Shown here: positions 35,535 through 45,162 of the stretch, piece after piece
Numbering within the stretch: position 1 is the first letter of the stretch
Layout: each line of letters begins with the position of its first letter
Source: Nocardia arizonensis
Lineage (GTDB): Bacteria; Actinomycetota; Actinomycetes; Mycobacteriales; Mycobacteriaceae
Assembly (NCBI RefSeq): GCF_001310275.1
Contig: NZ_LGYZ01000109.1
Location: 1 to 64,000 of the forward strand
Length of the DNA: 64,000 nucleotides
Direction: 5' to 3'
The notes under the pieces: model-generated
Databases searched by the model: none
What the model was told of the DNA's origin: nothing
What the model saw: only the letters and a program-made list of their open reading frames with translations
Position numbers and translations under genes: made by a program

Positions 35535-36255
35535 CTCCCCGGGAACAGAAACCCGGGACGGTCCGCTCCGCGACGCCACCGGCCGGTTCCGCGACGATAT
35601 CCCCGGCGCACTCGGACCGGGGATGTGGGCGTTCACGGCCGGTGAGATCGACGCAATCCCGTTGCTGTTCAACGGATTCGCACGCTACCGGGTCCGACTC
35701 GCAGCGCGCGATCAGGGCCAACGCCTGCGCGTGACCGCGCCTGCCACGGTGCCGCAGTGCCTCCCGCCACAGCTGTTCGGCGCTGAGGCCGTGTGCGACG
35801 GCGGCTTCGAGTACGGCCGCGGCCGCGACGGGACTCGCCGTGCGGGCGATATCGACCGCGGTGCGCGCGGCGGTGGTGGTCAGCGTGCCACGGATGAGCT
35901 CCGATTCCGTGGTGTCGACGCGCTCGCGGTGCACGCACAGCTGGCCCGAGCGCGCCGCACGGGCGCCGAACACATGGGTCACCGTCGTCGCGGGCACCGC
36001 GAGACCGTGCAGTTCGGCGGCGGTGCTATAGGCGGCGATCACCGAGGTCAGGCCGGTCGAGAGCCGCGCGGCCTCGACCCGGAGTTCGGGTACCGGCGGT
36101 GTCGACGCCTCCCGGTACACACCGCGGAACACGCGCACCCATTCGCCGCTCTCGACCCGCGTTCGCATTTCGCCCCGGGTGTACTCGCACAACACCTGCC
36201 AGGCGGCGAACGCGCCGAATTGTCTGTCCCGTGCCTGCTGCAGTCCTGGTCGCAT
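35452..36255 (-). pseudogene. AbiEi-like antitoxin/DUF559-type gene, C-terminus lost
   Basis: From ATG at 36255 the first 200 residues resemble the actinobacterial AbiEi-like antitoxin group: an N-terminal winged-helix region (FAAWQVLCEYTRGEMRTRVESGEWVRVFRGVYR), then VSVIAAYSTAAELHGL-type residues, VTHVFG, and AVDIARTAS. The family normally continues into a nuclease-like C-terminal half after an ESV motif; here ESVEQQ is followed by about 65 Arg/Cys/Pro-rich residues with no resemblance. The frame then runs 83 bases into the convergent ABC-F gene. Most likely a truncated, decaying gene; the N-terminal domain may still be made. Confidence 0.6.
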
Positions 36256-36355
36256 GGTTCGAGTCTCGCCGCGACGCACACCGGGCGGATTCGACCGTCC
36301 TGCGGAAACAGTCGTCCTGTGGACAACCGAACCGCTGTGGACAACCACGCCTCCG

Positions 36356-37678
36356 CTACATGCCCGCGACGTCGATGATCGGAGCGGGATAGCCCGCGAC
36401 ACCGCCCTTTTCGCGCCACGGACGATGCGCGGCCACGCCCTCGAGGTGCGCCACCTCCGGCACCCACCGGCGCACGTACGTACCGTCCGGGTCGAATCGT
36501 TCGGCCTGCCGCAGCGGATTCAGCACCCGGTTGGGCCGGGTATCGGTGCCGGTGCCCGCCGCCCACTGCCAATTCAGCTGGTTATTGGCGATATCTGCGT
36601 CCACCAGCCAGTGCAGGAAGTGCTCGGCGCCCGTCCGCCAGTCGACCCGCAGCGTCTTCGCCAGGAAACTCGCGGCGATCAAACGCGCGCGCCCCGGCAT
36701 CCAGCCCTCGGCGCGCAATTGACGCATTCCGGCGTCGATGATGGGATAGCCGGTCCTGCCCTCGCACCACGCCCGCGCCGCGTTCGGATCGTCACGCCAG
36801 GTGATCGACCGATCGTGATAGTCGCGCCATGCCGCCTCGGGCCGGGCGGCGAGCAGCTGATGGTTGAAATCGCGCCAGGCCAGCTGCCGCGCGTATGCCA
36901 GTCCGCCCTCGTCGTCGGTATCGGTGCGGTGCAGGATCTCCGCCGCCGACAGACACCCGAAATGCAGATACGGCGACAGATGCGAAGTGGCGTCCGCGGG
37001 CAGGTCGTCACCGCGCGCGGCGTATTGCCCGATCGGCCCGGACAGCCACTCCCGCAGCAGTTCACGGCCGGTCCGCTCACCGCCGACCGACAGTTTCGGC
37101 GAGGGTTCGCCCGCGCAGATGTCCGCGGCCAGGGGCAGCTCGCCCGCCGCGATCGGCGGCAGGGCCGGACCGGTCGGCCGTGACAGCGGTGCGCGCCGGT
37201 GCACCTGCTGCCAGCGGCGGAAATACGGGGTGAAGACGGCGAAATGGTCGCGACCAGTGGACGGTGTCACGGCATCGGGCGCGACGGTCATCACCGCGGA
37301 TTCGTGCACCCGCAGTTCGCGTCCGCGCTCACCGAGGCGCAGTCGCAGCGCGCTCTCGCGCCGCCGACTGTAGGCGCTCACATCGGCCGCGAGGTGCACG
37401 GTATTCGCGCCGACCTGCTCGGCGACCCGGTCTACCTCCGCCACGACCGACCCGCGGCGCACCACCAGCCGCGTGCCCATCGCGCGTAACTCACCGTCGA
37501 GTTCGGCCAGCGCGGCGGCCAGAAAGGCGGCTCGGTTCGGGGTGGCCGAGCGGCCCGACAGAATGGCGTCGTCGAGGACGAACAGCGGCACCGTCGCGCC
37601 GGCGCGACATCCGGCGCTCAGCGCGGGATTGTCGCGGACCCGCAGGTCACGGGTGAACAGCACGACACTGACGTTCAT
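36356..37678 (-). CDS. phr: Deoxyribodipyrimidine photo-lyase
   Basis: A 440-residue photolyase repairing UV cyclobutane dimers with light. The N-terminal antenna-binding domain begins VSVVLFTRDLRVRDNPAL. The FAD-binding domain contains SHLSPYLHFGCLS, WRDFNHQLLAA, GRTGYPIIDAGMRQL and NNQLNWQWAAGTGTD, with the Trp/Asn/Asp residues that hold FAD and DNA. Normal class I CPD length. ATG at 37678 starts the conserved fold. The open frame extends upstream without conserved content. Confidence 0.95.
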   Translation of the reverse strand: MNVSVVLFTRDLRVRDNPALSAGCRAGATVPLFVLDDAILSGRSATPNRAAFLAAALAELDGELRAMGTRLVVRRGSVVAEVDRVAEQVGANTVHLAADVSAYSRRRESALRLRLGERGRELRVHESAVMTVAPDAVTPSTGRDHFAVFTPYFRRWQQVHRRAPLSRPTGPALPPIAAGELPLAADICAGEPSPKLSVGGERTGRELLREWLSGPIGQYAARGDDLPADATSHLSPYLHFGCLSAAEILHRTDTDDEGGLAYARQLAWRDFNHQLLAARPEAAWRDYHDRSITWRDDPNAARAWCEGRTGYPIIDAGMRQLRAEGWMPGRARLIAASFLAKTLRVDWRTGAEHFLHWLVDADIANNQLNWQWAAGTGTDTRPNRVLNPLRQAERFDPDGTYVRRWVPEVAHLEGVAAHRPWREKGGVAGYPAPIIDVAGM

Positions 37679-38072
37679 CGGTCGCCGACCACCGCGACCG
37701 GCTCCGCATCGGCCGCATCCGGCCGCACCGCCGACGAATTCACCGCCTATCGATCCACCTTCCCCAGAAGAAAGTGCCTCAACGGATCGACCGCGAGCGA
37801 CGTCCGTGAGGGCCGCGCCCCGCGACAGGGGGCGGCTCAGAGCCATATCGGCGGGACGCGGTCCTCACGGGCGTCGCTGAGCGATCGAAATCTTCTCGAC
37901 ATAGTCATGGTAACGGATAAACGATGCGAATTCGATGCGTTCGCGTGGATGCGGGGTAGACCCGCGGGTCGCACGGAGTCATCGGACTCACCGATGCGCC
38001 CATTCGGAGTCCGGGAAGTACGCCGAGTACGAGATAGAGCGCCACGAAGACGCATCGATTTACCGGCGGTTA
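37679..38072. other. Intergenic region between phr and glmM
   Basis: About 394 bases. The middle (37880-37935) is AT-richer and probably holds the phr promoter. CGATGCG occurs twice, four bases apart, at 37922-37939. No convincing gene, and no clear terminator after glmM. Confidence 0.4.
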
Positions 38073-39449
38073 TTACACCGCGGCGACGCGCTTGGCGAGA
38101 TCGTCGGCCAACTGCTCGGCCTGCACCGGATCGGTCGCCTCGACCATCACCCTGACCAGTTGCTCGGTACCGCTCGGCCGCAACAACACCCGCCCGGTAT
38201 CGCCGAGAACCCGCTCGGCCTCGCGCACCGCGTCGCGCACTTCGGGTGCCTGCGCCACCGCGACCTTATCGCTGACCCGCACGTTCACCAGCACCTGCGG
38301 CACCGCGCGCAGGACGGCGGCCAGCTCGCTCAGCGCGCGCCCGGTCTGCGCCATGCGCGCCATCAGCCGCAGGCCGGTCAACACGCCGTCACCGGTGGTG
38401 CCGTACCTCGGCAGCACGGTGTGGCCGGACTGTTCACCGCCGAGGGTGAACCGTCCGCGCCGCAACTCCTCGAGAACGTAACGGTCGCCGACGGCCGTGG
38501 TGCGCAAGGTGATTCCGGCCTCGCGCATGGCAATGTGCAGACCGAGATTGCTCATCACGGTGGCGACCAAGGTGTTCTGCGCGAGTTCGCCCGCCTCGCG
38601 CATGGCGATCGCCAGAATCGCCATGATGGCGTCACCGTCGACGACTCGGCCCGCGGCGTCCACCGCCAGACAGCGATCCGCGTCGCCGTCGAGGGCGAGC
38701 CCGAGATCGGCGCCGTGTTCGACCACTGCGGCGCGCACATGCTCGAGATGCGTCGAACCGCAACCGTCGTTGATATTGAGACCGTCGGGTTCGGCGTTGG
38801 TGGCGATCACCGTCGCGCCCGCCTCGCGCAATGCCGCGGGCCCCACCTCCGAGGCCGCGCCGTGCGCACAGTCCAGCACCACCGTGAGCCCCGTCAGATC
38901 CTGACCGGTCGCCTCGACGAGATGCTCCACGTAGCGCTCATGCGTGCCCTCGACGCTGTACTGATCCGGAATGACCAGACCGTGGTCGCGCGCGCCGGAA
39001 GCGTTGAGCACCCGGCCGACACCCGCGCCGGTCGGCCGCTCGGCCGCGCCCGCGCCGATCATCGCCTCGATCTTGTCCTCGATGGCGTCATCGAGTTTGT
39101 GCCCGCCCGCGGCGAAGATCTTGATGCCGTTGTCCGGCATGGGATTGTGCGAGGCGGAGATCATCACGCCGAGGCACGCGTCGTAGAGACCGGTGAGATA
39201 GGCGATGGCCGGCGTCGGCAGAACCCCGACCGCGAGCACATCCACCCCGGACGCGGTCAGTCCCGCGGTCACCGCGGCCTCGAGCATCTCACCGGAGGCG
39301 CGCGGATCGCGGCCCACCACGGCGAGCGCGCGCTTCTTGCCGCGACTGAGAATCTGCGCCGCGGCGCCGGAGACAGCCATCGCGAGTTCAGGACTCAGCG
39401 AGTCATTGGCCAGTCCACGGACTCCGTCGGTACCGAACAAACGTCCCAT
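38073..39449 (-). CDS. glmM: Phosphoglucosamine mutase
   Basis: A 458-residue enzyme converting glucosamine-6-P to glucosamine-1-P for UDP-GlcNAc and cell-wall synthesis. It has GRLFGTDGVRG at the start, the phospho-Ser loop MISASHNPMPDNG (about residue 100), the metal loop DGDADRC (about 241), GEQSGH, and the phosphate-binding RPSGTEQLVRVM at the end. It lies downstream of rplM-rpsI on the same strand, as in mycobacteria, with a hairpin in the gap. Its pathway partner glmS is only a remnant in this window. Confidence 0.97.
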   Translation of the reverse strand: MGRLFGTDGVRGLANDSLSPELAMAVSGAAAQILSRGKKRALAVVGRDPRASGEMLEAAVTAGLTASGVDVLAVGVLPTPAIAYLTGLYDACLGVMISASHNPMPDNGIKIFAAGGHKLDDAIEDKIEAMIGAGAAERPTGAGVGRVLNASGARDHGLVIPDQYSVEGTHERYVEHLVEATGQDLTGLTVVLDCAHGAASEVGPAALREAGATVIATNAEPDGLNINDGCGSTHLEHVRAAVVEHGADLGLALDGDADRCLAVDAAGRVVDGDAIMAILAIAMREAGELAQNTLVATVMSNLGLHIAMREAGITLRTTAVGDRYVLEELRRGRFTLGGEQSGHTVLPRYGTTGDGVLTGLRLMARMAQTGRALSELAAVLRAVPQVLVNVRVSDKVAVAQAPEVRDAVREAERVLGDTGRVLLRPSGTEQLVRVMVEATDPVQAEQLADDLAKRVAAV

Positions 39450-39486
39450 TGTCGTTCCTCGTCACCCTTTCTTCGGGAACACAGCA

Positions 39487-39525
39487 CGAGAGCAGGCGAC
39501 CAGCGGTGCTGGAAGCCTGCTCTCG
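39487..39525 (-). other. Two-tier hairpin between rpsI and glmM
   Basis: A perfect 11-bp stem (39487-39497 with 39515-39525) encloses a second perfect 5-bp stem (CCAGC/GCTGG) with a three-base loop. It lies in the rpsI-glmM gap about 80 bases past the rpsI stop and has no U-run. It may reduce ribosomal read-through into glmM or mark a processing site. Confidence 0.6.
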
Positions 39526-39602
39526 AACAGCTGCCGCGCCGACCATACCCTGCCACCGGCCCCCATAAGGGTGCCGGATGGCGACGGCCGACACTGCCGA
39601 AA

Positions 39603-40118
39603 TCAGCGCTTCGAGTACTGAGGCGCCTTACGCGCCTTCTTCAGACCGTACTTCTTGCGCTCGGTGGCACGCGGGTCACGGGTGAGGAAGCCCGCCCGCT
39701 TCAGCGCGGGGCGGTCGTCCGGGGTGACCTCGATCAGCGCCCGGGCGATGGCAAGGCGCAGCGCGCCCGCCTGACCCGAGGGACCGCCGCCGACCAGGCG
39801 AGCGTGGATATCGAAGGACTCGGTGCGCTCGACGGTGACCAGCGGGGACTTGACCAGCTGCTGATGCACCTTGTTCGGGAAGTAGTCCTCGATGGTGCGG
39901 CCGTTGAGCACGAAGTTGCCGCTGCCCGGCAGCAGGCGCACGCGGACCACGGCCTCCTTGCGGCGGCCGACGGTCTGCACCGGACGGTCGATCACGACCG
40001 GGGCGAAGGTGGCGGGCTCGGCCTCGTAGCCGTACTCCTCATCGACGACCTCGACATTGCCGTCGGCGTCGAAGGTCTCCTCAACGGCCTCTTCGGTGTA
40101 TTCCTCGGGAGCGGTCAC
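39603..40118 (-). CDS. rpsI: 30S ribosomal protein S9
   Basis: A 171-residue S9 with the conserved core from GRRKEAVVRVRLLPG to the C-terminal ATERKKYGLKKARKAPQYSKR-type basic tail that reaches into the P site. The acidic N-terminal extension of about 45 residues is typical of actinobacterial S9. GTG at 40118 overlaps the rplM stop as GTGA, showing tight coupling. Confidence 0.97.
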   Translation of the reverse strand: MTAPEEYTEEAVEETFDADGNVEVVDEEYGYEAEPATFAPVVIDRPVQTVGRRKEAVVRVRLLPGSGNFVLNGRTIEDYFPNKVHQQLVKSPLVTVERTESFDIHARLVGGGPSGQAGALRLAIARALIEVTPDDRPALKRAGFLTRDPRATERKKYGLKKARKAPQYSKR

Positions 40119-40558
40119 TGGGCCACCTGCTTGATCTCGAACGGGATGGGCTGCTGAGCGGTGTGCGGATGCGTCGGGCCCGCGTAGACCTTCAGCTTGC
40201 CCGCGATCGCGTTGCCGAGCTTGTTCTTCGGGATCATGCCCTTGACGGCCTTCTCGACCAGCCGGTCGGGACGGCTCTCCAACACCTGACCGACAGTGCG
40301 GGACTTGAGGCCGCCCGGGTGCCCGGAGTGGTGGTGGATCAGCTTGTCCGACTTCTTGTTGCCGGAGATGGCGACCTTGTCGGCATTGATGATGATGACG
40401 AAATCGCCACCATCGAAGTTCGGGGCGTAGGTCGGCTTCGTCTTGCCACGCAGCAGATTCGCTGCCTGGACGGCGAGACGGCCGAGCACTACGTCAGTGG
40501 CGTCGATGACGTACCACTTACGGGTCACGTCACCCGCCTTGGGGCTGTACGTAGGCAC
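40115..40558 (-). CDS. rplM: 50S ribosomal protein L13
   Basis: A 147-residue L13, identical in length to the mycobacterial protein: PTYSPKAGDVTRKWYVIDA, GRLAVQAANLLRGK, and HHHSGHPGGLK are conserved. The GTG at 40558 is chosen for this length; upstream coding is not conserved. First gene of rplM-rpsI, probably reading on to glmM. Confidence 0.97.
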   Translation of the reverse strand: MPTYSPKAGDVTRKWYVIDATDVVLGRLAVQAANLLRGKTKPTYAPNFDGGDFVIIINADKVAISGNKKSDKLIHHHSGHPGGLKSRTVGQVLESRPDRLVEKAVKGMIPKNKLGNAIAGKLKVYAGPTHPHTAQQPIPFEIKQVAQ

Positions 40559-40702
40559 AGTGGTTCCCTGTCTGTCGTCGGTGTTGCCAGCCGGTGGCGC
40601 GCGTTCGAGGTGTTCCCGGCGGCCGGTGGAGACCCGGGCCTCGGTGCTGCCGCACGCCAACGGGTCACGATACCAGGAGGGTATCGCCACCGAAGAATCG
40701 GC

Positions 40703-42331
40703 TCAGATCTCGACCGGCGGCCCTGGGTCGACGGCGCCGGGCGGACCGGGAACCACGAAGCGCAGGGTGTCGATGCTCGGTTGCGGGCATTCACCGTCGG
40801 CCCCGTGCTTGCGGACCGAGGTGATCCCGGACCCGCGTTCGGAATCCACCTGCGGGGTGAGCGCGCACGCGATCGTCTCCCACGAACCCGCCAGTTCGAC
40901 CCGCGGCGACTCGTGCGGCAGCGCGACCGCGGCCAGCACGATGAAGCCCGCCACGGTGTGCGCGCCGAACAGGTTGTCCTTGATTCGATTCCACCGCTTG
41001 CCCTTGCGCGACGGATCGTCCTCGTCGTCCTCGCCCCGGGGCGCCCACGGCGGTGGCGGTCCCTGGGGCGGGGCCTGCGGATACGGCGAGGACGGTCCGG
41101 CGGGCGGACCGGTCGGCGGCGCGGGACGGCCGAGGACGGTGGTCTGCTCGTCGGGCGAACCGGGCGGGCGGGTGAATCGGCTGCCGAGTTCGGCGAGGTT
41201 GGGCGGCAAGGCGCGCTGCACGTCCTCCCGGGTGACCCGGGTGGTCGGTTCCTCGCCGGTCGGGGGCTCCGCATGGACGGTCGGATAGCCCGGACCGTAG
41301 GACACCACCTGGCTCCCGGGCGATTCCGGTCCCCGCCGCGCGGGCGGCGCGGGCGGGGGGACCTGCCGGGGTTCCGGCGGCTGTGGCTGGGCGACCTGTC
41401 CGCGGACCAGGTGCGCGGGCGCGGCGTCCTGCCGCGCCGGAACGGGCGGCACCTCGGGATAGGGGCCGGGCTCGCCCTCGGTCGCCTCGGCGTCGGTCAC
41501 CAGCAGATGGGTGGCGCCGAGCACCAGGGCGTGCATGGGATGGTCGGCCACCCGCAGGCGGTGACCCAGGTGGTTCTGGAAGGCCAGGCGCAGCGGATCG
41601 TTGAAGCACACATTGCCGCACAGCAGCACCGTCGAGGTGTCCGCGCCGATGGCGCGGGCCGCGGCCATGACCTCGATCACCACGTTGTCGGCCGAATGCG
41701 CGTCGCGCATGGCCTCGCCGGTGACGGGGACGTCCACCGATTCGGTCGGCTGCTCGTCGTCGCCGTGTACGGCCACCACCAGCACGGTACGGCCATCGGA
41801 ATACACCCCGGTCGCGCCGACGCCGCGCGGATCGCGCGCGCTCGGCGCCCGGACCAGACCGAGGGCGCGCACATAGCCCGACAGCGCGACGCTCTCCGGC
41901 AGCGGCTCGACCGTCACGTCGAGCTGTTCCACGAGTTCGGCGAACAGATCGACCTTGTCCTCGGGCCAGCCGTCCGGGTACGGCAGCGCGACCACATCGG
42001 GTTTGCCGCGCAGGTATTTGCCGACCGCGGCCAGCGGGTTGTACATGCGGGCGCGGAAGACCAGTTCGGCGGGCCAGGTGGCCCCGGCGATCACGATCTG
42101 GGAGTGCCCGAGGATGTCACGCACGTCGGCGATGGCCATACCGAGGTCGGGGCGCTGCCTGTCGACGCCGGCGGTGTGCAGCCGACCCGAGGAGTCGGCC
42201 AGCAGATACGCCGGCGGCGTATACGTCCCCTCCACCTGTACTGGGCGGATCGGTGTCCCCGCGCCGCCCGCCGCCACGGACACCACATCCCATCCGAGAT
42301 GCACCGCCCCTACTCGCACCGTCACAGGCAT
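40703..42331 (-). CDS. Actin-fold-like membrane protein, probable T7SS-associated
   Basis: A 542-residue protein. The first 260 residues look like a degenerate actin/Hsp70 fold: the start VRVGAVHLGWDVVSV resembles the phosphate-1 strand, and TSTVLLCGNVCFNDPLRLAF followed by ADHPMHALVLGATHLLV resembles the C-lobe motif of the protein at 19867. Nucleotide-binding glycines are mostly lost. A long Pro-rich linker (about 275-435) leads to one membrane helix (VAGFIVLAAVALP) and a short exported domain with a Cys pair. Such proteins sit beside type VII secretion genes. Not recognised by name. It is the first of the inserted genes between rplM and the WXG100 pair. Confidence 0.7.
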   Translation of the reverse strand: MPVTVRVGAVHLGWDVVSVAAGGAGTPIRPVQVEGTYTPPAYLLADSSGRLHTAGVDRQRPDLGMAIADVRDILGHSQIVIAGATWPAELVFRARMYNPLAAVGKYLRGKPDVVALPYPDGWPEDKVDLFAELVEQLDVTVEPLPESVALSGYVRALGLVRAPSARDPRGVGATGVYSDGRTVLVVAVHGDDEQPTESVDVPVTGEAMRDAHSADNVVIEVMAAARAIGADTSTVLLCGNVCFNDPLRLAFQNHLGHRLRVADHPMHALVLGATHLLVTDAEATEGEPGPYPEVPPVPARQDAAPAHLVRGQVAQPQPPEPRQVPPPAPPARRGPESPGSQVVSYGPGYPTVHAEPPTGEEPTTRVTREDVQRALPPNLAELGSRFTRPPGSPDEQTTVLGRPAPPTGPPAGPSSPYPQAPPQGPPPPWAPRGEDDEDDPSRKGKRWNRIKDNLFGAHTVAGFIVLAAVALPHESPRVELAGSWETIACALTPQVDSERGSGITSVRKHGADGECPQPSIDTLRFVVPGPPGAVDPGPPVEI

Positions 42332-42404
42332 AAGTGTGCCTGGTACCCGGGCGCGACGCTCGCGATACCCGCCATCGCGAGGTCGCGGCGCCGCGGTAGC
42401 CCGT

Positions 42405-45053
42405 TCACGCGGCGGACTTCTTCAATCGCAGTCTGGACCAAGTGATGACGGCGAGGATCACGGTGATCACCACCAGCAACGAGATGTCGAGCGCCCAGAC
42501 CCCCGGTTCGTGATTCCACAGTGAGTCGTCCTCGGCCTTACGGAACAGCAACTTGATATCCACCGTAGACGCGGCCGCGGCATATCCCCACCGGGAGGGG
42601 AACAGCCACGACAGCTGTTCCAGGCCCGGGCGGCCGGTGACCGGAATCAGACCGCCCGCCATGACCAGCTGGATCATGATCATCACCACCAGCATGGGCA
42701 TGACCTGCTCGTTGGATTTCGCCAGACTCGACAGCAGCAGACCGAACACCACACAACACACCGCGGTCAGCGCGATGTCGACATACAGTTCGGCCGGACC
42801 CGACGGTATGACCGAGCCACCCGCCGGCGGCTTCTTGCCGACCAGGGTGATGGCGACCAGAACCGCCGCCTGGAGGAACGCCGTCACGCTGAAGACCGCG
42901 ATCTTGGCCATCAGATATGCCGAGGGCAGTAGTCCGACCGCGCGTTCGCGATGGAAGATGGTGCGTTCGCCGACCAGATCGCGCACGGTCAGCGTCGCGC
43001 CCATGAAGCAGGCGCCGAGGATGAGCACCACCAGCAGCTGCTGCGCCTCGGAGGTGACGATCGGGACCGGCTGGTTGGTCTCGGGGTCGAGGCGTAGTCC
43101 GCTTTCGGTGAAGCCGTACTTGCCCGGAACCACCAATGAGAGCGCGCCGAGGATGAACGGCAGCACGACAAGGAAGGAGAGATAGCCGCGATCGGCGAAG
43201 ATCAGGCGGATCTGTCTGCGCGCAAGCGTGGAGAACTGCTTGAAACCGCCCGCGTGCGGCGGACTGCCCGAAGTGCCCGGCCGGGACGGGGCGGGTGGCG
43301 GCGGTGGCGGCGTGAACGCCTGCCGGGAGCGGTAGGCGGCGAACGCCTGATCCGGGTTGGCCGCGACATTCGCGAAGATCTCGGCCCAGTCGCTGGTGCC
43401 GAGCGCGCCGCCGACGCCGGCGGGATGACCGCAGAAGGCGGTCTTACCACCCGGCGCGAGCAGCAGCACCTGATCGCACATGTCGAGGCAGGCGACCGAG
43501 TGGGTCACCACGATCACCACGCGACCCGCGTCGGCCAGTTCCCGCAGCATGACCATGACCTGGCGATCCAGGGCGGGATCCAGACCCGAGGTCGGCTCGT
43601 CCAGGATCAGCAGCGACGGGCCGGTCAGCAGTTCCAGCGCCACCGACGCGCGCTTGCGCTGACCGCCGGAGAGCCGGTCGACCCTGGTGTCGGCGTGCTC
43701 GGTGAGCGAGAGTTCCTGGAGCACCCCGTCGATCACCTTCTGGCGGTCGGCCTTGGTGTTGTCGGGGGGCAGTCGCAGTTCGGCGGCGTAGCCGAGGGCC
43801 TGGCGCACCGTGAGCTGGCGGTGCAATACGTCGTCCTGGGGCACCATGCCGATACGGGAGCGCAGCGCCTCGTATTCGGCGTGCAGATTGCGGCCCTCGA
43901 AGGTGACCACGCCCGCCGAGGGCTGGGTGCTGCCCGCGATGAGCCGCGACAGCGTGGACTTGCCCGCGCCGGAGGGGCCGATCAGCGCCGTCAGCGAGCC
44001 GCGGCCCGCCTGCATGTTCACATCGACGAGCAGTTGTTTGTTGCCCTCGACGGTGAAGCCGACGCCGTGCACGTGCAGACCCTGTTCGGCGACCGGCTTC
44101 TGCCGGTGCACCAGCGCGCCCTGCTGTACGACGAAATCGACGTTGCCGATGGTGACGATGTCGCGTTCGCGCAGCACGGTGCGCTGCTGACGGGTGCCGT
44201 TGACGAAGGTGCCGTTGGCCGAACCGAGGTCCTCGATGGTCAGACCCTCGGGCGCCGCGATCAGGCGCGCGTGTTTGCGCGAGGCCAGCGGGTCGTTGAC
44301 GACGATTTGGTTGTCACTGGTGCGGCCGATGGCGAGCCCGCCCGCGGGCAGGCGATCGGCGCGCGCGATCGCCGCGGTCGATGCCCGCGCGCGCAGCGGG
44401 GGCAGCGCCGAGGTGTCCGCGCGCGTGGTCATGTTGACATTCGGCTGCTGCGGCGGCACGGGCTGGGGCGGCACCGGCTGGGGCAGCACCGACTGGGGCG
44501 GAATCTGATGCTGCTGACCGGACTGCTGTGGCACCTGGTGCTGCTGACCCGACTGCTGCGGCACCTGGTGCTGGGGCCCCGATTGCTGGGGAATGGGCGG
44601 TGGCGTCGGGGGCGGAGCGGGCCGCGGCGGCGTCTGGCGGAGGGCCTGCGCGGGGGCCGGGCGATTGGGGTGCTGATAGTTCGGCCGCTGCGCCTGCGGC
44701 TGGGGTTGCGACACCGGCGGGCGGGCGGGGTGACCCTGCGGCACCGACGGCAGCAGATGCAGCAGCGGTCCGCTGATCGCGTCGCCGAGGCGAACCTGGG
44801 TTGGGCGGTCGATCGTCACGGGCTGACTCAGCCTGCGCGCGTCGACGAAGACGCCGTTGGTGCTTCCGTTGTCGGTCAGTACCCAGCCGCTCCCCTGCCA
44901 GGCGAGAGTCGCGTGCACCCGAGAGACCAGCGGGCTGTCCACGAACAGCGTGACCTCGGGCGCGCGACCCATGGTGACCTTCTGGCTCGAATCGAACACC
45001 CGTTCGGTTCCATCATGGCGCACGGTGATGGTCTGCGCCCCCGGTGAAGACAT
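42405..45053 (-). CDS. FHA-domain ABC exporter (Rv1747-like)
   Basis: An 882-residue half-ABC transporter controlled by phospho-recognition. FHA domain 1 lies at about residues 25-90 (MGRAPEV, SRVHATL, NGSTNGVFVD); a Pro/Gln-rich linker with tandem repeats follows; FHA domain 2 is at about 235-300 (IGRTSDNQ, SRKHARL, SANGTFVNG). The ABC ATPase (about 320-560) has GPSGAGKSTLS, LSGGQRKRASVALE and LLILDEPTSGLDP. Six C-terminal membrane helices form an ABC2-type permease. In M. tuberculosis, Rv1747 exports lipo-oligosaccharides and is phosphorylated by PknF; kinase control here is likely. Divergent from the metalloprotease. Confidence 0.93.
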   Translation of the reverse strand: MSSPGAQTITVRHDGTERVFDSSQKVTMGRAPEVTLFVDSPLVSRVHATLAWQGSGWVLTDNGSTNGVFVDARRLSQPVTIDRPTQVRLGDAISGPLLHLLPSVPQGHPARPPVSQPQPQAQRPNYQHPNRPAPAQALRQTPPRPAPPPTPPPIPQQSGPQHQVPQQSGQQHQVPQQSGQQHQIPPQSVLPQPVPPQPVPPQQPNVNMTTRADTSALPPLRARASTAAIARADRLPAGGLAIGRTSDNQIVVNDPLASRKHARLIAAPEGLTIEDLGSANGTFVNGTRQQRTVLRERDIVTIGNVDFVVQQGALVHRQKPVAEQGLHVHGVGFTVEGNKQLLVDVNMQAGRGSLTALIGPSGAGKSTLSRLIAGSTQPSAGVVTFEGRNLHAEYEALRSRIGMVPQDDVLHRQLTVRQALGYAAELRLPPDNTKADRQKVIDGVLQELSLTEHADTRVDRLSGGQRKRASVALELLTGPSLLILDEPTSGLDPALDRQVMVMLRELADAGRVVIVVTHSVACLDMCDQVLLLAPGGKTAFCGHPAGVGGALGTSDWAEIFANVAANPDQAFAAYRSRQAFTPPPPPPAPSRPGTSGSPPHAGGFKQFSTLARRQIRLIFADRGYLSFLVVLPFILGALSLVVPGKYGFTESGLRLDPETNQPVPIVTSEAQQLLVVLILGACFMGATLTVRDLVGERTIFHRERAVGLLPSAYLMAKIAVFSVTAFLQAAVLVAITLVGKKPPAGGSVIPSGPAELYVDIALTAVCCVVFGLLLSSLAKSNEQVMPMLVVMIMIQLVMAGGLIPVTGRPGLEQLSWLFPSRWGYAAAASTVDIKLLFRKAEDDSLWNHEPGVWALDISLLVVITVILAVITWSRLRLKKSAA
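44511..44600 (-). repeat. 30-base tandem repeat in the FHA-ABC linker
   Basis: Two near-identical 30-base units (44511-44540, 44541-44570) and a degenerate third encode the ten-residue unit QVPQQSGQQH between the two FHA domains. A likely site of length variation. Confidence 0.75.
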
Positions 45054-45162
45054 GCAGCGGATACTATGCCATCACCCGGACATCGGCGGGGCCCCCGACG
45101 CGCCTCTTGTCCCGATCCGGCGACCGACGCGAACGATTCTTCCGGCCGACCGAGGGGGAGCC

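Noticed and set aside
33510..35672. A 720-codon minus-strand frame opposite the ABC-F gene
   Set aside because: The plus strand carries both complete ABC domains; the minus frame has shadow composition only.
35458..36378. Plus-strand frame opposite the AbiEi-like gene
   Set aside because: A short stretch reads like protein (GMWAFTAGEIDAIPLLFNGF), but there is no ribosome site and the rest is shadow-like; the minus strand carries the recognisable domain.
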